Below, in pieces: positions 8,566 through 17,434 of a DNA stretch of 49,250 nt (the stretch's first letter is position 1; every line of letters starts with the position of its first letter). The stretch comes from GCA-2862585 sp036340235 (GTDB lineage: Bacteria; Bacteroidota; Bacteroidia; Flavobacteriales; UBA7312), in the NCBI GenBank assembly GCA_036340235.1, contig JAYYZE010000037.1, positions 1 through 49,250 on the forward strand. Reading direction: 5' to 3'. The translations under genes were made by a program, and so were the position numbers. The notes under the pieces were generated by a model, which did not search any database, was not told the DNA's origin, and worked only from the letters and a program-made list of their open reading frames with translations.

Positions 8566-9770
8566 TATATACTGGCTATTATTAAATCAATTTCTTTGTA
8601 ATTTATATCAAACCACTCACCTACCATTCGGTTTGTTAAAATACCTCGGCAGATATACATTCCTTTACGTAAACCCGCATCACTAGAAATAACAGCATCT
8701 AAGCCTCCATAATCTCCAATTTTTAAAATTATGGGTGTCAATAAATTACTCAAAGAATAAGAGCCCGTTCGGGCAACCCTAGAAAGTATATTGGGAACAC
8801 AATAATGTATCACGCCATACTTTACAAATGTTGGTTTATGATGATTGGTTAGTTTTGAAGTCTCAAAACAGCCACCCTGATCTATACTTACGTCTACAAT
8901 AACGGCCCCTTGTTTCATCATTTCAACCATTTCTTGGCTTACCACGCAGGGTGTTCGTTTGTCATTAGATCGTAAAGCACCAATGACTACGTCTGCTCTT
9001 TTAAGTGCCTTAGACAAAACTTTAGGTTGAATAATAGAGGTAAACACACGTGTATTAATATCACTTTGCAGACGCCTAAGCTTAGAAAGAGAATTATCAA
9101 ATACTTTTACAGAGGCACCTAAACCCAAAGCCGATCGAGCAGAAAATTCCCCTACTGTACCTGCACCAATGATAACTACTTCAGTAGGGGTTACGCCAGC
9201 GACACCACCAAGTAGTAGTCCTTTACCGTTATTGGCGTTACTTAAGCATTCAGATGCAATTAATACAGCAGCATTTCCAGCAATTTCACTCATAGAACGG
9301 ACAATAGGCATTAATCCATTTTCATCTTGAATAAATTCGTAGGCAATGCAATTGACTTTTTTTTCTTTTAATTGGTTGATATAGTCGATATCTCTAGTTG
9401 TAATTTGCAATGTAGAAATTAACGTTTGACGACCTTTCATCATCGATATTTCTTCAGATGTTGGTGGTTCAACTTTAAGTATAATATCGGATTGATATAT
9501 TTCCTTGGGGTTATAGACAATTTTAGCCCCAGCCTCGCTAAATTCAACATCACTAAAGTTCGAGCCCTCACCAGCTTGTGATTCTATGACTACCTCGTGT
9601 CCGTGGCTCACCAACAGTTGTACCGCATCAGGCACAATAGCAATTCTACTTTCTTGAAAGCTGATTTCCTTGGGAATACCAATGTGCAAAGATTTAGAAT
9701 GACGTTTTAACTCCAATCTTTCTTCCTGTGGAAGAAGACTCTTACTGCTAAGCGATGATAGTTTAACCAT
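8565..9770 (-). CDS. ald: Alanine dehydrogenase-like protein (AlaDh/PNT family)
   Basis: The 401-residue protein has both AlaDh/PNT domains: N-terminal IGIPKEISFQESRIAIVPDAV and ILKVEPP (Lys99, equivalent to the pyruvate-binding lysine), and a NAD-binding Rossmann motif VVIIGAGTVGEFSARSA near 198-214. VIVDVSIDQGGCFETS and HYCVPNI follow. True alanine dehydrogenases have a catalytic His in a YLHLA segment; the aligned segment here is LISTLQITT, with Gln122. The family is widely named alanine dehydrogenase in Bacteroidota, but this change makes the reaction less certain. It overlaps tsaE by 8 bases. Confidence 0.85.
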   Translation of the reverse strand: MVKLSSLSSKSLLPQEERLELKRHSKSLHIGIPKEISFQESRIAIVPDAVQLLVSHGHEVVIESQAGEGSNFSDVEFSEAGAKIVYNPKEIYQSDIILKVEPPTSEEISMMKGRQTLISTLQITTRDIDYINQLKEKKVNCIAYEFIQDENGLMPIVRSMSEIAGNAAVLIASECLSNANNGKGLLLGGVAGVTPTEVVIIGAGTVGEFSARSALGLGASVKVFDNSLSKLRRLQSDINTRVFTSIIQPKVLSKALKRADVVIGALRSNDKRTPCVVSQEMVEMMKQGAVIVDVSIDQGGCFETSKLTNHHKPTFVKYGVIHYCVPNILSRVARTGSYSLSNLLTPIILKIGDYGGLDAVISSDAGLRKGMYICRGILTNRMVGEWFDINYKEIDLIIASI

Positions 9771-10179
9771 TTGTTGCTAATTTTATGATTCTATTGGTGC
9801 CATCCAAGTGTATATGAATATGAACAAAGGCCTCTGGCAATAGCTCTTTTACTTTTGAAGGCCATTCTACTAAACAAAATGAATTACTATAAAAATAAGT
9901 GTCTACTCCGATGTTCATTGCCTCTTGAGTGTTTTCAATTCGGAAAAAATCAAAATGATATATCGTATGTTTCAACTCACTAATATACTCATTTACAATT
10001 GAAAATGTGGGACTACTGACCACGTCTATAACATTCAGTTGATGGCAAATATGTTTAATCAATGTGGTTTTACCTGCACCCATACTTCCGTGAAAAGCCA
10101 ATTTTGTAGATTGACAATTAGCTAAAATCTCGGCACTTATCTGCTTTAAATCGTCAATTCTAGAGCAACGCCACTCCAT
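9763..10179 (-). CDS. tsaE: tRNA threonylcarbamoyladenosine biosynthesis ATPase TsaE
   Basis: The 138-residue cytoplasmic protein has Walker A GSMGAGKTT at 31-39, the switch-like SSPTFSIVNEY, the conserved IYHFDFFRIE and the C-terminal CLVEWPSK. TsaE is the ATPase that works with TsaB and TsaD to make t6A37 in tRNAs reading ANN codons. It lies three bases after porX and overlaps the ald-like gene by eight bases. The porX-tsaE pairing is common in Bacteroidota and probably reflects old linkage more than shared function. Confidence 0.95.
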   Translation of the reverse strand: MEWRCSRIDDLKQISAEILANCQSTKLAFHGSMGAGKTTLIKHICHQLNVIDVVSSPTFSIVNEYISELKHTIYHFDFFRIENTQEAMNIGVDTYFYSNSFCLVEWPSKVKELLPEAFVHIHIHLDGTNRIIKLATNG

Positions 10180-10182
10180 CGT

Positions 10183-11745
10183 TTATTTTGAAGAAAGGGT
10201 TACTATTGGAATAAGCATTTCTTCCAAAGAGATTCCACCATGCTGAAAAGTCTCTTTAAAATGATTTACATAGTGATTGTAATTGTTAGGATAGGCAAAG
10301 AAATAATCTTCTTTCGCAAAGATAAATTTACTACTAACATTTACCGAAGGAAGATGAATATCACTTGGATTATTTATTTCAAAGACGTCTTTAGTACTAT
10401 ACTTCATATTTCTGCCTGTTTTATATCTTAAGTTTGAGCTAATTTCTTTTTCACCAAACACTTTAGTTGGTCGTTTTACTTGAACCGTGCCATGATCAGT
10501 AGTTACTATAACTTTTGATTTAGACCTAGCTGCAAAATTAAACATTTCTTTAAGAGGAGAGTACTCAAACCAAGAAGTAGTTAACGAACGATAGGCAGCA
10601 TTGCCCTCGGCTAATTCCTTAATTACTTTCATATCAGTTCTGGAGTGAGACAGCATGTCAACAAAATTGTACACAATGACGTTTAGTTTGTTATGGACAA
10701 GGTTGGAAATATTGTCAACTAATTTCTTTCCTGCATCTAAATTCGTTATTTTATTATACGAAAACTTTAGCTGTTCTTTTCCTAAACGATCTAATTGTGA
10801 GGCGAGAAATTCTTTTTCAAACATATTTTTGCCACCATCATCAACATCATTTTTCCACCAATTAGGATGAATTTTTTGCATCTGTAGTGGCATCAAACCT
10901 GAAAAAATCGCATTTCTAGAATATTGTGTGGCTGTTGGGAGGATACTCAAATACAATGATTCATCCTCTACTCTAAAATCACTCATTAGAGACGGCTGTA
11001 TCATTTTCCACTGGTCATATCTTAAATTATCGATAACAATAAAATAAGTTGAATGTTCTTTTTCTAACTCTGGTAATACAATACGTTTGAACACTTGATG
11101 GGATAGTAATGGTGAACTTTCGGGATTATCAAACCATTTAAGATAGTGTTCTCTTATGAATTTAAAAAATTGAATATTGGCCTCAGATTTTTGCATTTCC
11201 AAAATATCTTTCATGCTACTATCACCTGATTTTTCAAGTTCCAATTCCCAATAAGTAATTTTTCTGAATAATTCTTTCCACTCATCAATACTAAGCTGAT
11301 CATTTAGTCTAAGCCCAATATCTCTAAACTCTTTCTGATATTCGGTATTAGTCTTTTTGGTTACAAGTCGTTGACTGTCGATGTGTTTTTTGATTGTCAG
11401 CAATATTTGATTAGGGTTAACGGGCTTAATAAGATAATCTGATATCTTGGAACCAATAGCCTCTTCCATAATACTTTCCTCCTCGCTTTTGGTAATCATT
11501 ATCACAGGCAAATCAGCTATTTTACTTTTTATTTCAAGCAAAGTTTCTAATCCTGAAAGACCAGGCATATTTTCGTCCAAAAAAACTAAGTCAAAGGGAG
11601 TTGAATCTAGCATTTCTAGAGCGGTTACTCCATTATTGGCTGTTTGCATGTGATAGCCCTTTTCTTCTAAAAAAAGAATGTGTGGCTTTAGTAAATCGAC
11701 TTCATCGTCAACCCAAAGAATGGTTATCTTATCTTTAAAATTCAT
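10183..11745 (-). CDS. porX: T9SS response regulator PorX (receiver plus PglZ domain)
   Basis: The 520-residue protein starts with a CheY-like receiver: the acidic pair in ILWVDDE, the phospho-acceptor Asp57 in VFLDENMPG, Thr/Ser in MITKS and Lys in LIKPVNP. The rest is a PglZ/alkaline-phosphatase-fold domain, with STYFIVIDNLRYDQW, ILPTATQYSRNAIFSG and VIVTTDHGTVQVK supplying metal-binding Asp, Thr and His residues. PorX works with the kinase PorY to control type IX secretion, and its PglZ domain has been described as a zinc-dependent nucleotide/oligonucleotide phosphodiesterase. The large T9SS cargo gene at 35166-39950 fits this. It diverges from the HD gene across 46 bases. Confidence 0.96.
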   Translation of the reverse strand: MNFKDKITILWVDDEVDLLKPHILFLEEKGYHMQTANNGVTALEMLDSTPFDLVFLDENMPGLSGLETLLEIKSKIADLPVIMITKSEEESIMEEAIGSKISDYLIKPVNPNQILLTIKKHIDSQRLVTKKTNTEYQKEFRDIGLRLNDQLSIDEWKELFRKITYWELELEKSGDSSMKDILEMQKSEANIQFFKFIREHYLKWFDNPESSPLLSHQVFKRIVLPELEKEHSTYFIVIDNLRYDQWKMIQPSLMSDFRVEDESLYLSILPTATQYSRNAIFSGLMPLQMQKIHPNWWKNDVDDGGKNMFEKEFLASQLDRLGKEQLKFSYNKITNLDAGKKLVDNISNLVHNKLNVIVYNFVDMLSHSRTDMKVIKELAEGNAAYRSLTTSWFEYSPLKEMFNFAARSKSKVIVTTDHGTVQVKRPTKVFGEKEISSNLRYKTGRNMKYSTKDVFEINNPSDIHLPSVNVSSKFIFAKEDYFFAYPNNYNHYVNHFKETFQHGGISLEEMLIPIVTLSSK

Positions 11746-11791
11746 ATATTCATCGATATTTTGTAGAAAATAAATTTACAGTTTTTTTTTA

Positions 11792-13012
11792 ATGGAAAAA
11801 TCTTCAAAAATTATTAACGATCCATTGTATGGTTTTATTAGCTTGGATGGTGGAATTATTTTACAATTAGTTGAGCATCCTTATTTTCAGCGACTTAGAA
11901 GAATTTCGCAGTTAGGATTGACAAAAATGGTCTATCCTGGAGCTAACCACACACGTTTTCATCATGCCATTGGTGCTATGCATTTGATGCAAAAAGCCAT
12001 TGATGTCTTACGCCAAAAAAAGGTTAATATCAGCTTTCAAGAGGCATTAGCAGTCAAAATGGCTATTTTATTGCACGACATTGGTCACGGTCCATTTTCT
12101 CATGCCCTTGAAAACACCATAGTTAATAACATCTCTCACGAAGATTTGTCCCTAATGTACATGCAAAAATTAAATGAGCAGTTTGACGGAAAGTTGACAA
12201 TGGCCATTGAAATTTTTAAAAACAAATACCATAAATTGTTTTTGCACCAATTAGTATCAAGTCAATTAGACATGGATCGTCTTGACTATCTGAATAGGGA
12301 TAGTTTTTATTCAGGTGTTCAAGAAGGTATTATTGGTTCAGAACGAATTATCAATATGCTAAACGTAGATAACAACCAATTAGTTGTCGAAAGTAAAGGC
12401 ATTTATTCTGTTGAAAAATTTTTAATCGCCAGGCGATTGATGTATTGGCAGGTATATTATCACAAAACCGTGGTTTGTTCAGAACAAATATTGATAAAAA
12501 TCCTCAAAAGAGCAAAACAGCTTACTAGTAACAACATTCAACTATTTTGCACCTCTGCTCTACGTGTTTTTTTACATAGCGACCTTAGCATCAATGACTT
12601 TGAAAACAATAAAAGCGTATTGGAATCTTTTAGTAAGCTGGACGATTATGACATCTATTGCTGTCTAAAGGAATGGCAAAGCTGTTCGGACCCAATCCTT
12701 TCAAAGCTCTCAAAAAGTATTATTCAACGAAAACTATTCAAAGTAAAACTACTTGATAAACCAATGGATACTAGTATAATTCAAAGTATTAGAGAAAATA
12801 TATCCACTCAATACACGTTAAATAAAAATGAAATTGACTATTTTTTTATTTCTGGACAAATAACAAACAACACCTACAAACTAAACGATTCAGATATCAA
12901 TATTTTATCAAAAAATAAAACCACTTCTGATTTGATTACATCAGCAGACAAGTCTACTATTTCGGCGTTAACAAAAAACGTTAAAAAGTATTTTTATTGT
13001 TATCCAAAATAA
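11792..13012 (+). CDS. HD-domain phosphohydrolase (dNTPase-like)
   Basis: The 406-residue protein has the HD superfamily metal site: FHHAIG (His57/58), LLHDIGHGPFSH (His95-Asp96, His99) and the later LDYLNRDSFYSG. The opening NDPLYGFISLD and HPYFQRLRRISQLG match the YwfO/SAMHD1-like dNTP triphosphohydrolase group. Substrate is not proven; dNTP or related nucleotides are likely from the family. It diverges from porX and sits just before lpxD, which seems to have its own promoter. The order HD gene then lpxD is common in Bacteroidota. Confidence 0.88.
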   Translation: MEKSSKIINDPLYGFISLDGGIILQLVEHPYFQRLRRISQLGLTKMVYPGANHTRFHHAIGAMHLMQKAIDVLRQKKVNISFQEALAVKMAILLHDIGHGPFSHALENTIVNNISHEDLSLMYMQKLNEQFDGKLTMAIEIFKNKYHKLFLHQLVSSQLDMDRLDYLNRDSFYSGVQEGIIGSERIINMLNVDNNQLVVESKGIYSVEKFLIARRLMYWQVYYHKTVVCSEQILIKILKRAKQLTSNNIQLFCTSALRVFLHSDLSINDFENNKSVLESFSKLDDYDIYCCLKEWQSCSDPILSKLSKSIIQRKLFKVKLLDKPMDTSIIQSIRENISTQYTLNKNEIDYFFISGQITNNTYKLNDSDINILSKNKTTSDLITSADKSTISALTKNVKKYFYCYPK

Positions 13013-13025
13013 ATTGTTTATTGAA

Positions 13026-13033
13026 TAGATTTG
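13026..13033 (+). promoter_or_regulatory. Candidate promoter box directly before lpxD
   Basis: TAGATTTG matches TAnnTTTG exactly, in the 25-base gap between the HD gene and lpxD. The box ends four bases before the lpxD ATG, so the start of transcription would fall at or next to the start codon. Either the lpxD message is nearly leaderless or this is a chance match. No convincing -33 element was identified. Confidence 0.35.
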
Positions 13034-13037
13034 TAAA

Positions 13038-14078
13038 ATGAATATAAAGGTTAAAGAAATTGCTCAAATTATAAACGGCAAAGTAATTGGAGAAGAAGAT
13101 TTGGTGATTGACTCATTTTCTAAAATCGAAGAGGGTATTGACCGAAGTATTAGCTTTTTAGCCAATCCAAAGTATTCCCATTATTTGAAAACTACTGGAG
13201 CAAGTGCGGTTATCGTCGATGAAGCTTTTGATATTAATTATAAAGAAATTAGGGTAACACTAATTGAAGTTAATAACGCTTATCAAGGTTTTGCAAAAAT
13301 ACTAAATCACTTTTCAAAAGATTTTTCACCAGAAGCAGGCATCAATCAAACAGCTTTTATTGACTTGAACACCACACTAGCCGATGGTGTTTTTGTAGGT
13401 GCAAACGTTAGTATAGGTAAAGATTGTACGATTGAAGAAAATGTTCTCATATATCCAAATTGTCATCTAGGAAATAATGTTACCATTGGTAAAAACAGTG
13501 TTATTTATCCTGGAGTTAGTATCAATCACTCGTGTAAGATTGGCAAAAACTGCATTATTCAATCCGGTGCCATCATTGGAAGTGATGGCTTCGGCTTTGC
13601 CAATGGCGATGACGACGACCTTATAAAAGTGGCACAAATAGGTAATGTTATAATACAAGATAATGTCGAAATAGGAGCTGGCACTACCATTGACAGAGCC
13701 ACCATGGGCTCAACCATAATTAAAGAAGGGGCAAAGCTAGACAATCTCATTCAGATTGCACACAATGTCGAGATTGGTCGAAACACCATCATTGCTGCAC
13801 AAACAGGTATTGCGGGCTCCACTAAAATTGGAGAAAATTGTATGATAGGTGGTCAGGTTGGTATTGTTGGTCATTTGCTTATTGGCAATAATGTTAAAAT
13901 TGCTGCTCAATCTGGCATCGGATCCAACATCAAAGACAATGAAGTGATTCAAGGCTCCCCAGCCTTTTCTATTGGTGATTACAGAAAATCTTACGTGTCT
14001 TTCAAAAAATTACCGCAATTATTTTCTCTTGTTTATTCTCTTGAAAAACAACTCAACAACCTCCTGAAAACTAAATGA
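13038..14078 (+). CDS. lpxD: UDP-3-O-acylglucosamine N-acyltransferase
   Basis: The 346-residue protein has the LpxD N-terminal uridine-binding domain (about 1-95, containing SISFLANPKYSHYL) and then a left-handed beta-helix of hexapeptide repeats. The probable catalytic base is His242 in IQIAHNVEIG, and SDGFGFAN is the conserved loop. A C-terminal helix ends in LEKQLNNLLK. LpxD adds the second, N-linked acyl chain in lipid A synthesis from acyl-ACP. It overlaps lpxC/fabZ by four bases (ATGA), so the lipid A genes are coupled. Confidence 0.97.
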   Translation: MNIKVKEIAQIINGKVIGEEDLVIDSFSKIEEGIDRSISFLANPKYSHYLKTTGASAVIVDEAFDINYKEIRVTLIEVNNAYQGFAKILNHFSKDFSPEAGINQTAFIDLNTTLADGVFVGANVSIGKDCTIEENVLIYPNCHLGNNVTIGKNSVIYPGVSINHSCKIGKNCIIQSGAIIGSDGFGFANGDDDDLIKVAQIGNVIIQDNVEIGAGTTIDRATMGSTIIKEGAKLDNLIQIAHNVEIGRNTIIAAQTGIAGSTKIGENCMIGGQVGIVGHLLIGNNVKIAAQSGIGSNIKDNEVIQGSPAFSIGDYRKSYVSFKKLPQLFSLVYSLEKQLNNLLKTK

Positions 14079-15454
14079 AAAACCATCAGAATACAATCTC
14101 AGAAACATGTTCTATAAGCGGTCATGGGCTACACACAGGAGTAACTACCAAAATAACTTTTAAACCAGCACCATCCAATACAGGGCTATGCTTTATTAGA
14201 ACGGATTTGGAAGGAAAGCCAAAAATAAAAGCACACCTTTCTAACTTCTTCGAGACAAAAAGGAGCACATTGCTAAAAAAGGGTAATGCTAGTATACAAA
14301 CAACAGAGCATGTATTAGCTGCCGCAAAAGGGCTTGACTTAGATAATTTATACATCGAAATAGATGGCCCTGAAGTGCCAATTCTAGATGGGAGCTCCAT
14401 ACAATTTTTACAAATCTTAAAAAAAGCTGGAATAAGCAAACAGAATTCAGCAAAAAAAGTTTTTAAGATAACATCTCCCCATCATTTTATTGACAAAAAC
14501 ACTGGCAGTGAATACTTCATTGAACCACATGAGAGATTAGCAATAGAAGTTAATATAGATTACAAGTCTAAAACACTTAAAAAATCAGGGGCTAAACTTG
14601 AAAGTATGTCAAACTTTGAATCAGAAATAGCAGATTCAAGAACGTTTGTCTTTTTAAAAGAAATATTGCCGTTACTTGATAACAACCTTATAAAAGGAGG
14701 AAGTTTGGATTGTGCTATTGTTTTTTCAGAAGAAGAAGTCAATCATAAAGAACTTCTTAAATTAGCAGAAATTTTTGGAGACAAGTACAAATACAATAAT
14801 CATAATGGCATATTGAACAACACAACACTAAAGTATGACAATGAACCCGCCAGGCATAAATTGTTAGACGTTATCGGCGACCTAGCCCTGTTAAACTGTA
14901 ACATACAAGGACGTCTTGTGATCAACAAACCTGGACACAAATCAAATATAGCATTTGCAAAAAAATTGAATGAACTAATGAAAAAAAGCATACCAATATA
15001 CAACCCAAATCAACCTGCAGTAAAAGACATACACCAAATAATGGAAATGCTACCACACCGCCCCCCGTTTTTGCTTATAGATAAAATAATGGATCTGGAC
15101 GAAACATCGGTAGTTGGGGTGAAAAACGTGACTATTAATGAAGATTTTTTCAAAGGTCATTTTCCTGGCGAGGCCGTTATGCCTGGAGTGCTACAAGTAG
15201 AGGCCATGGCACAAACTGGCGGCATTCTTATACTAAATACTGTTGAAGATCCTGAAAATTACTTAACATATTTCATGAAAATTGACAAAGTCAAATTCAA
15301 ACAAAAGGTAGTTCCTGGAGATACATTGGTATTTAGCTGTGAACTTATGAGTCCTATAAGAAGAGGTATTTGCCACATGTTTGGCAAAGCATATGTTGGC
15401 GAAAAATTGGTCATGGAGGCCGAATTGATGGCTCAGATAAAAAAAGTGAAATAA
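14075..15454 (+). CDS. lpxC/fabZ: LpxC-FabZ fusion: UDP-3-O-acyl-GlcNAc deacetylase / 3-hydroxyacyl-ACP dehydratase
   Basis: Residues 1 to about 305 form LpxC, with zinc ligands His79 (TTEHVLAA), His261 and Asp265 (HKLLDVIGD) and the active-site His288 (KPGHKSN). Residues 315-459 form FabZ, with LPHRPPFLLID, the catalytic His362 in GHFPG and Glu376 in VEAMAQ. The first half commits the cell to lipid A by deacetylation; the second dehydrates hydroxyacyl-ACP, competing for the same acyl pool. This bifunctional protein is typical of Bacteroidota and supports the taxonomic call. It lies between lpxD and lpxA. Confidence 0.98.
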   Translation: MKNHQNTISETCSISGHGLHTGVTTKITFKPAPSNTGLCFIRTDLEGKPKIKAHLSNFFETKRSTLLKKGNASIQTTEHVLAAAKGLDLDNLYIEIDGPEVPILDGSSIQFLQILKKAGISKQNSAKKVFKITSPHHFIDKNTGSEYFIEPHERLAIEVNIDYKSKTLKKSGAKLESMSNFESEIADSRTFVFLKEILPLLDNNLIKGGSLDCAIVFSEEEVNHKELLKLAEIFGDKYKYNNHNGILNNTTLKYDNEPARHKLLDVIGDLALLNCNIQGRLVINKPGHKSNIAFAKKLNELMKKSIPIYNPNQPAVKDIHQIMEMLPHRPPFLLIDKIMDLDETSVVGVKNVTINEDFFKGHFPGEAVMPGVLQVEAMAQTGGILILNTVEDPENYLTYFMKIDKVKFKQKVVPGDTLVFSCELMSPIRRGICHMFGKAYVGEKLVMEAELMAQIKKVK

Positions 15455-15458
15455 ATTT

Positions 15459-16238
15459 ATGCATCATCCACAGACTAATATTCATCCAAAGTCTCGAATC
15501 GGTAAAGATGTAACCATTGACGCTTTTTCATCTATTCATGAAAACGTTGAAATTGGCGATGGTACTTGTATTGGTTCCAATGTGACCATTATGAACGGAG
15601 CCCGCATAGGTGAAAATTGCAATATTTTTCCTGGTAGTGTTATTTCAGCCATTCCCCAAGATCTAAAATTTGGAGGCGAGGACAGTTTAGCAATAATCGG
15701 CGACCACACTACTATTCGCGAATATGTTACCATAAATCGAGGCACCAACTACAGTGGAAAAACGACTGTCGGCAAGCACTGTTTAATTATGGCCTATGTC
15801 CACGTAGCTCATGACTGTATAATAGATAATCATGCCGTACTGGCCAATAGTGTTCAACTAGGTGGACACGTCGAAATAGGACAACACACCATTATTGGCG
15901 GAGTGAGTGCCATTCATCAATTCGTTAAAATCGGATCATATTGTATGGTTTCGGGTGGCTCTTTAGCCAGAAAAGATATCCCTCCATTTATAAAAGTTGG
16001 CAGAGAACCCTTGAGTTTTGCAGGTGTCAACTCTATTGGACTTAATAGAAAAGGGTTTTCAGAAAATAAAGTAGAAGAAATTCAAAATATATACCGCCTT
16101 ATTTTTAATTCTGAACTTAATTATACACAAGCCATCGAAAAAATTGAAAAAGAGTTTAGTGTTTCGAAAGAAAGAAACAAAATCATTAACTTCATACGTA
16201 ATTCCAGTAGAGGAATTGTAAAAGGGATAATTAAATAA
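15459..16238 (+). CDS. lpxA: UDP-N-acetylglucosamine O-acyltransferase
   Basis: The 259-residue protein is a left-handed beta-helix with regular hexapeptides from residue 5 to about 180 and a helical C-terminus. The catalytic His is His118 in YVHVAHDC, and GGHVEIGQHTIIGG and FVKIGSYCMVSGGSLARKD are family motifs. LpxA takes 3-hydroxyacyl-ACP to UDP-GlcNAc, the first step in lipid A synthesis. It starts four bases after the LpxC-FabZ stop and ends three bases before efp, inside one operon. Confidence 0.97.
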   Translation: MHHPQTNIHPKSRIGKDVTIDAFSSIHENVEIGDGTCIGSNVTIMNGARIGENCNIFPGSVISAIPQDLKFGGEDSLAIIGDHTTIREYVTINRGTNYSGKTTVGKHCLIMAYVHVAHDCIIDNHAVLANSVQLGGHVEIGQHTIIGGVSAIHQFVKIGSYCMVSGGSLARKDIPPFIKVGREPLSFAGVNSIGLNRKGFSENKVEEIQNIYRLIFNSELNYTQAIEKIEKEFSVSKERNKIINFIRNSSRGIVKGIIK

Positions 16239-16241
16239 ATC

Positions 16242-16808
16242 ATGGCAACAACAGCAGATTTTAGAAATGGACTTTGCATCAAATTCAATAATGATCTTTG
16301 GCAAATAATCGAGTTTCAACATGTAAAACCAGGAAAAGGCCCTGCGTTTGTAAGAACAAAACTCAAAAATTTATCAAATGGGCGCAGATTAGATAATACC
16401 TTCACCGCTGGTGTTAAAATTGATGTAGTGCGAATTGAAAATAGAAAACATCAGTTTTTGTACGCCGAGGGTGATACCTTCCACTTCATGAATACAGTCA
16501 ACTACGAGCAATTATTCATGGACAAAAGTCTAATAAACGCACCCGACTTTCTCAAAGAAGGCGATAATGTTGATATTCTTTTTCATGCCGAAGAAGAAAA
16601 AATTTTAGGATGCGAACTGCCTGCATCCGTCGTTTTGGAAGTAACCTATACTGAGCCTGGTATTAAGGGCGATACCGCCACTAATACCTTGAAAGCATCA
16701 ACGGTTGAAACAGGGGCTACCGTTAATGTTCCCCTTTTCATCAATATTGGTGATAAAATAAAAATTGACACACGAACAGGCGCCTATTCCGAACGAGTCA
16801 AAAGCTAA
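16242..16808 (+). CDS. efp: Translation elongation factor P
   Basis: The 188-residue protein has the three beta-domains of EF-P. The tip loop is KPGKGPAFVRTK with Lys32 at the position modified in many bacteria, and the C-terminal domain ends with GDKIKIDTRTGAYSERV, the standard signature. EF-P rescues ribosomes stalled at polyproline. No PoxA/EpmA-type modifier gene is seen in the window. It abuts rnhB with no gap. The lpxA-efp order recurs in Bacteroidota. Confidence 0.98.
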   Translation: MATTADFRNGLCIKFNNDLWQIIEFQHVKPGKGPAFVRTKLKNLSNGRRLDNTFTAGVKIDVVRIENRKHQFLYAEGDTFHFMNTVNYEQLFMDKSLINAPDFLKEGDNVDILFHAEEEKILGCELPASVVLEVTYTEPGIKGDTATNTLKASTVETGATVNVPLFINIGDKIKIDTRTGAYSERVKS

Positions 16809-17411
16809 ATGCTTAGTCCGTATTTCTCACAAACTCTTTTTGAGGCCGGCTGTGACGAGGCTGGCAGAGGATGTCTAGCAGGACCAGTAGTCGCAGCTGC
16901 TGTTGTCTTAGGAAAGGAATTTAAACACGATTTTCTTGACGACTCCAAAAAAATGAGTGCCAATCAACGTGAACGAGCAGAACCATACATAAAGACCCAT
17001 TGTAAAGAATGGGCCATAGGATTGGTCACTCCCCTTGAAATTGATGAAGTTAATATTCTTAACGCTTCTTTTTTGGCTATGCACAGAGCCATAGATCAAA
17101 TACGATGTAAAATAGATTTACTACTTATTGATGGTAATCGCTTTACACCTTACAAAACAATCGACCATAAATGTATTATCAAAGGAGACTCAAAGTACCT
17201 CTCTATAGCTGCCGCCTCTGTATTGGCAAAAAATTATCGTGACAAATTGATGGTCGAATTGCACAATAAACATCCCGAATACGACTGGAAAAACAATAAA
17301 GGATACCCTACAAAAAAACACCGTGAGGCAATAATTAAGTTTGGAGTTAATGAAAATCATAGAAAAAGCTTCCAACTATTGCCTACCCAACTGGAATTGA
17401 ATTTTAATTAA
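16809..17411 (+). CDS. rnhB: Ribonuclease HII
   Basis: The 200-residue cytoplasmic enzyme opens with the active-site segment CDEAGRGCLAGPV (Asp16, Glu17) and has the third acidic residue in LLLIDGNRF, then KGDSKYLSIAAASVLAK and YPTKKHREAI. It removes ribonucleotides from DNA and RNA-DNA hybrids. It starts right after the efp stop. The stop codon at 17409 overlaps a promoter-like box for the next gene. Confidence 0.97.
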   Translation: MLSPYFSQTLFEAGCDEAGRGCLAGPVVAAAVVLGKEFKHDFLDDSKKMSANQRERAEPYIKTHCKEWAIGLVTPLEIDEVNILNASFLAMHRAIDQIRCKIDLLLIDGNRFTPYKTIDHKCIIKGDSKYLSIAAASVLAKNYRDKLMVELHNKHPEYDWKNNKGYPTKKHREAIIKFGVNENHRKSFQLLPTQLELNFN

Positions 17412-17416
17412 ATTTG
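17409..17416 (+). promoter_or_regulatory. Candidate promoter box overlapping the rnhB stop
   Basis: TAAATTTG fits TAnnTTTG; its first three bases are the rnhB stop codon. It lies 18 bases before the ATG at 17435, a plausible leader length. No good -33 TTG at the expected distance was found, so confidence is modest. Confidence 0.4.
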
Positions 17417-17434
17417 AATTTTTGATTTTCTAAA

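Noticed and set aside
10183..11745. PglZ domain as a sign of a phage-defence (BREX/Pgl) system
   Set aside because: The protein has an N-terminal receiver and lies beside tsaE, the normal PorX architecture and neighbourhood. No BREX methylase, BrxC or BrxL genes are present.
14075..15454. LpxC-FabZ fusion as a novel bifunctional enzyme
   Set aside because: This fusion is standard across Bacteroidota and is used here only as taxonomic evidence.
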